Made by a program: the position numbers and the translations under genes. Below, in pieces: positions 60,001 to 64,000 of a stretch of DNA of 64,000 bases. This DNA comes from Pristionchus mayeri (taxonomy: Eukaryota; Nematoda; Chromadorea; Rhabditida; Neodiplogasteridae). The notes beneath the pieces were generated by a model. It did not search any database. It saw nothing but the letters and a program-made list of their open reading frames with translations, and was not told where the DNA came from. The stretch covers positions 15,562,001-15,626,000 of the forward strand of contig BTRK01000004.1 in NCBI GenBank assembly GCA_036245805.1, written 5' to 3'. How positions within the stretch are numbered: the first letter of the stretch is position 1; every line of letters begins with the position of its first letter.

Positions 60001-60321
60001 CTTTTTATCGATTCAGCATTGGATTATACAACCGAGAGGCCCTGATAACGGTGACAGTATGTCCAATAGGTGAAATACATTATGACTCACGTCTTCAGGG
60101 CCTTCGCGGTCCAGGTGGTTTCTTCCTTTGAAGTGGTTCGGGCAGAGCCACGCTCGCCTCCCCTCTCCTTGAATCCTAGCAACCTTCTCTTGCAGCAGCT
60201 CGAACTCATCGTCGATGAGGTTCAGGCGGAGCAGCCATTCCCTTCCCATCCCAGCAATGTCGGGAATCTTGCGGCATTGGTGGGAACGACGAGGGCAGGC
60301 GGAGCAGTTAACCGTAGCCAT
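57054..60321 (-). pseudogene. Kolobok-type THAP/DDE transposase, right copy (internal deletion)
   Basis: Minus-strand counterpart of 48,492-51,859. It keeps the THAP exon (60,321 down), an intact exon-2 donor (CAG then GTACAG), and the DDE exons AVDGRYSHVG, SDNDAKISKMM, HHLDFWHIVKNLKK and SPCEWFNSLLN. It also has the two 3' exons missing from the left copy: about 57,968-57,791 (ending ESVDQYWRRE) and 57,709-57,054. The last exon encodes an acidic then RG/GR-rich tail (GRGRGSGRGRGRG, RKRKAKRG) with a TAG stop, typical of a nucleic-acid-binding or nuclear-localising tail. About 920 bp is deleted near 59,158, removing the zinc-ribbon exon and the LPSERTMRRQ exon, so the product would lack that region. 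The catalytic motifs look intact. Confidence 0.8.
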
Positions 60322-62528
60322 GCACTGATAGCAAATGTAAGCAAGAATCGTGCAATTAGAATGAATATGAAGCGATCAGAAAACGCTCGTTCGCTATTCA
60401 GTAGGGGCAGATTACTTCACTAACCGCATTATACATGACCGACCTCTTTTCTAATACAATTCAGGCCACAAAACAGTGAAATACAACATAAATAACTGAA
60501 AAAAAGTAAAAGGAAGCAAAGAAACTGCCGAAGAAGACGGCCGGCCAGCCGATCTGAAAACCGATAATCAAGATGCTTCCAATACAGTAATTTTAATATA
60601 TATTTTTTGAATTTTTTGAAACGTCGAATTTACACGCTACCACAGTAATACACTATATATTTAATTATTTATTTTTATTGCTTAAATAATTTTTTTAATT
60701 TTTTTAGTTTATTGCATTTAACTAAGGGGTGGATGAGACGCAATTTAAGGCACACTTGATTTTTGATGTCCGGTTCCCTTTAAACATGCGATAAACGTGA
60801 CAGTTCTGAACGCTCGAGTTTACACATTACGTGCTCGTAGAGTAGTAAACAAGAACAAATTGCAGTTTTGCAATGCGTTCGTGAGTAGGAGTGACAATAG
60901 CAGATCAAGAAGAGAATCTCCCTCTAGCAAACTAAGCGCTCGCATTGTTTATGCGATAAAAGAAACTGATTGACGAAATGCCAAACTCAAACTATTCACT
61001 CATGACACGAAATAAAATAAAACACACAGTTTGCACTCACTGTGAGTCGTAAACCGCAGGGGAGCCTTTTGCACTCATTTCATTATCAGTAGAGTTCGAT
61101 TTCTACGATGTTCCGAGTTTGTTTTCCAAATTTTCACTTCCGGCATAGTCATTCGTTTTCGAATAACAATTTCTCTAGGTTTAATTGTATTCCCTTTAGG
61201 GAATACAATTAAACATAGAGTGCGAGAGAAATTTGGAAATGATGAAGATAAAAACTTAGATAAATTGTAAAGATGTATTGAAACGAAAAAAGATGAAACA
61301 TTCGAAGTGCACTCTGTATCTGAGTGAGAGAGCGGAATGAACGTGCAGTAAATAGCAAATAGAGAGCGATCTTCTACAACCACTAAATGTAAGCTTTACA
61401 AAATTTATATAGATTATGAATAATACCTTCACCCTTTGATCCACAAAGCTAACTTATTTTCATTGGGATTGGTAAATTAGTTTAAATTCTTTGTCGACGA
61501 ATGGCGTAATGTGTTGGCAGAAATTCCGCTGAAGCTAATCAAATATAACAGAAGGACATATCATCTATGATGTGCGCTAGAGTGGGCATTGCCACATTAC
61601 GTGGAAAACTCATTCTAGACTTTTAGGATGTTTTACACTATCGTTGGTCTGATGGAGGAATCAAATGATGAGCATACAAAACATCGAACGACAATCGGAT
61701 TGAAATTATTTGCCGCCGTTTGGTCAGTATAATTTTAAAGAACGATCACAGTCTGGACATTGATTCATTGATATTTTGTATGAAAATCCATCATGACATA
61801 GTGAGCAAAAATATATTATTTCAAGTTATGAATATACTACCACACCTCCTCCTCATGTATCCAAACGTTTTGCAAGGCTCTTTCCTGTATATGCGTCAAA
61901 ACCAATAATATTACAGTACTTTATCGACCTCAAATCGTTAAAACATAAAAATAATTCAATGTTGACCGAATGATTTTTTACGAGACTACACATACAGTTG
62001 CAGACAAAAGTTTAGCACCAAATTTCAAATGATCATAACTTCTTTCAAAATTGAGTTAAAAACTTACGGTTTGGAGCATTCGAGAGATACACCACAGGAT
62101 ATTATCGGCATATGGATGATGTGCTGAAACCTAAATGTCGCGGGTTACAACATTTATTTTCCAGGGGTTCTTTCGATTTGATTGTTTTAAACCTCAGCCG
62201 AACTGAGCTGGGAAGTCCAATTCATGTTGATGGGAGTACCTTCCCCGATGATGCGAATCCACTATAAAGCGGGTTTGGTGCTTCTAGATGAAAACCGGTA
62301 TATCGATTTTCCGAGACCTCACAAATTTAGTATTTTGGCTATATTTTGGGAACAAATTGAGCTAAAGGGTCAAAATTTCACAGGTTTCATACTGTCGTGT
62401 AGGAGCAACAACGTGCCAAGTTTTATAGCGAACGGACTTAAAATTGCAAAAATCGAAAAAATTTGTTCACCAATTTTCAGTCACATAAAACCACCCAATC
62501 GGGTTCAGCGAAAAATCTGATTTCTTGT
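57874..62528 (-). repeat. right arm of the large inverted duplication
   Basis: Reverse copy of 46,284-51,859. It begins at GGAGGACTTCTCC and ends at TTTCTTGTCAC, inside a half copy of MITE P7. It carries one deletion of about 920 bp. Beyond its end the sequence does not continue into the rest of P7 but jumps back into the arm, forming the tandem array. Confidence 0.92.
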
Positions 62529-64000
62529 CACACTCTGTATCTGAGTGAGAGAGCGGAATGAACGTGCAGTAAATAGCAAATAGAGAGCGATCTTCTACAA
62601 CCACTAAATGTAAGCTTTACAAAATTTATATAGATTATGAATAATACCTTCACACTTTGATCCACAAAGCTAACTTATTTTCATTGGGATTGGTAAATTA
62701 GTTTAAATTCTTTGTCGACGAATGGCGTAATGTGTTGGCAGAAATTCCGCTGAAGCTAATCAAATATAACAGAAGGACATATCATCTATGATGTGCGCTA
62801 GAGTGGGCATTGCCACATTACGTGGAAAACTCATTCTAGACTTTTAGGATGTTTTACACTATCGTTGGTCTGATGGAGGAATCAAATGATGAGCATACAA
62901 AACATCGAACGACAATCGGATTGAAATTATTTGCCGCCGTTTGGTCAGTATAATTTTAAAGAACGATCACAGTCTGGACATTGATTCATTGATATTTTGT
63001 ATGAAAATCCATCATGACATAGTGAGCAAAAATATATTATTTCAAGTTATGAATATACTACCACACCTCCTCCTCATGTATCCAAACGTTTTGCAAGGCT
63101 CTTTCCTGTATATGCGTCAAAACCAATAATATTGCAGTACTTTATCGACCTCAAATCGTTAAAACATAAAAATAATTCAATGTTGACCGAATGATTTTTT
63201 ACGAGACTACACATACAGTTGCAGACAAAAGTTGCACCAAATTTCAAATGATCATAACTTCTTTCAAAATTGAGTTAAAAACTTACGGTTTGGAGCATTC
63301 GAGAGATACACCCCAGGATATTATCGGCATATGGATGATGTGCTGAAACCTAAATGTCGCGCGTTACAACATTTATTTTCCAGGAGTTCTTTCGATTTGA
63401 TTGTTTTAAACCTCAGCCGAACTGAGCTGGGAAGTCCAATTCATGTTGATGGGAGTACCTTCCCCGATGATGCGAATCCACTATGAAGCGGGTTTGGTGC
63501 TTCTCGATGAGAATCGGTATATCGATTTTCCGAGACCTCACAAATTTAGTATTTTGGCTATATTTTGGGAACAAATTGAGCTAAAGGGTCAAAATTTCAC
63601 AGGTTTCATACTGTCGTGTAGGAGCAACAACGTGCCAAGTTTTATAGCGAACGGACTGAAAATTGCAAAAATCGAAAAAATTTGTTCACCAATTTTCAGT
63701 CACATAAAACCACCCAATCGGGTTCAGCGAAAAATCTGATTTCTTGTCACACTCTGTATCTGAGTGAGAGAGCGGAATGAACGTGCAGTAAATAGCAAAT
63801 AGAGAGCGATCTTCTACAACCACTAAATGTAAGCTTTACAAAATTTATATAGATTATGAATAATACCTTCACACTTTGATCCACAAAGCTAACTTATTTT
63901 CATTGGGATTGGTAAATTAGTTTAAATTCTTTGTCGACGAATGGCGTAATGTGTTGGCAGAAATTCCGCTGAAGCTAATCAAATATAACAGAAGGACATA
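61310..64000 (+). repeat. tandem array, about 1,220-bp unit, open at the window end
   Basis: Units start at the word CACTCTGTATCTGAGTGAG at 61,310, 62,531 and 63,750 (spacings 1,221 and 1,219 bp). The third copy is cut by the window end. Each unit holds part of the transposase 5' flank plus half of MITE P7 (CAGTTGCAGACAAAAGT... to TTTCTTGTCAC). Copies differ by a few substitutions and small indels such as TTTAGCACC versus TTGCACC. This is a recent amplification. Confidence 0.93.

Overview
This window looks like a repeat-choked piece of a nematode nuclear chromosome. The evidence is short introns (often 40-110 nt) with TTTCAG-type acceptors, a Srg/Srv-like serpentine receptor, and fragments of a phosphatidylinositol transfer protein and of eIF3 subunit H split by small introns. 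A diplogastrid- or rhabditid-type worm is plausible, but I cannot name the genus from sequence alone. There is no bacterial, viral or CRISPR content.

Layout, left to right. At 0-11 kb there are a weak zinc-finger-like ORF, three long fold-back elements (about 1.9-3.2, 4.0-5.1 and 7.3-9.8 kb), an eight-exon gene of PAN/apple-like type (5.2-7.0 kb) and a hAT-like MITE (6.0-6.55 kb) inside one of that gene's introns. At 10.8-23.6 kb a roughly 11.75-kb array of a 30-bp monomer is bracketed by two direct repeats of about 0.5 kb. At 23.6-25.1 kb a serpentine receptor gene on the minus strand loses its 3' end at the repeat edge, and a tRNA-derived SINE follows. At 25.1-28.5 kb there is a 3.4-kb palindrome with a short hairpin inserted in one arm only. 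At 28.5-35.2 kb there are a 200-bp minisatellite, a four-exon PGAP2/FRAG1-like membrane protein gene and a second copy of the hAT-like MITE. At 35.2-46.8 kb there are five more TIR elements (TA or TTAA target duplications) and a broken, 5'-truncated RTE-like retrotransposon.

At 46.3-62.5 kb lies the most striking structure: a near-identical inverted duplication (left arm 46,284-51,859; right arm 57,874-62,528). Each arm carries a Kolobok-type THAP/DDE transposase gene, and the two copies are broken in different places. The 6-kb spacer between the arms holds an intact intronless pterin-4a-carbinolamine dehydratase gene, a broken PITP gene fragment and a broken eIF3h gene fragment, plus two MITEs and the last exons of the right-hand transposase. 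At 61.3-64.0 kb the outer edge of the right arm is amplified as a tandem array of about 1,220 bp that runs off the window.

The few protein genes do not form a pathway. The common theme is DNA-level rearrangement: fold-back elements, inverted and tandem duplication, and interruption of genes. Very long ORFs across the satellite come from a monomer that has no stop codon in any of its six frames, so they are not evidence for a giant protein.
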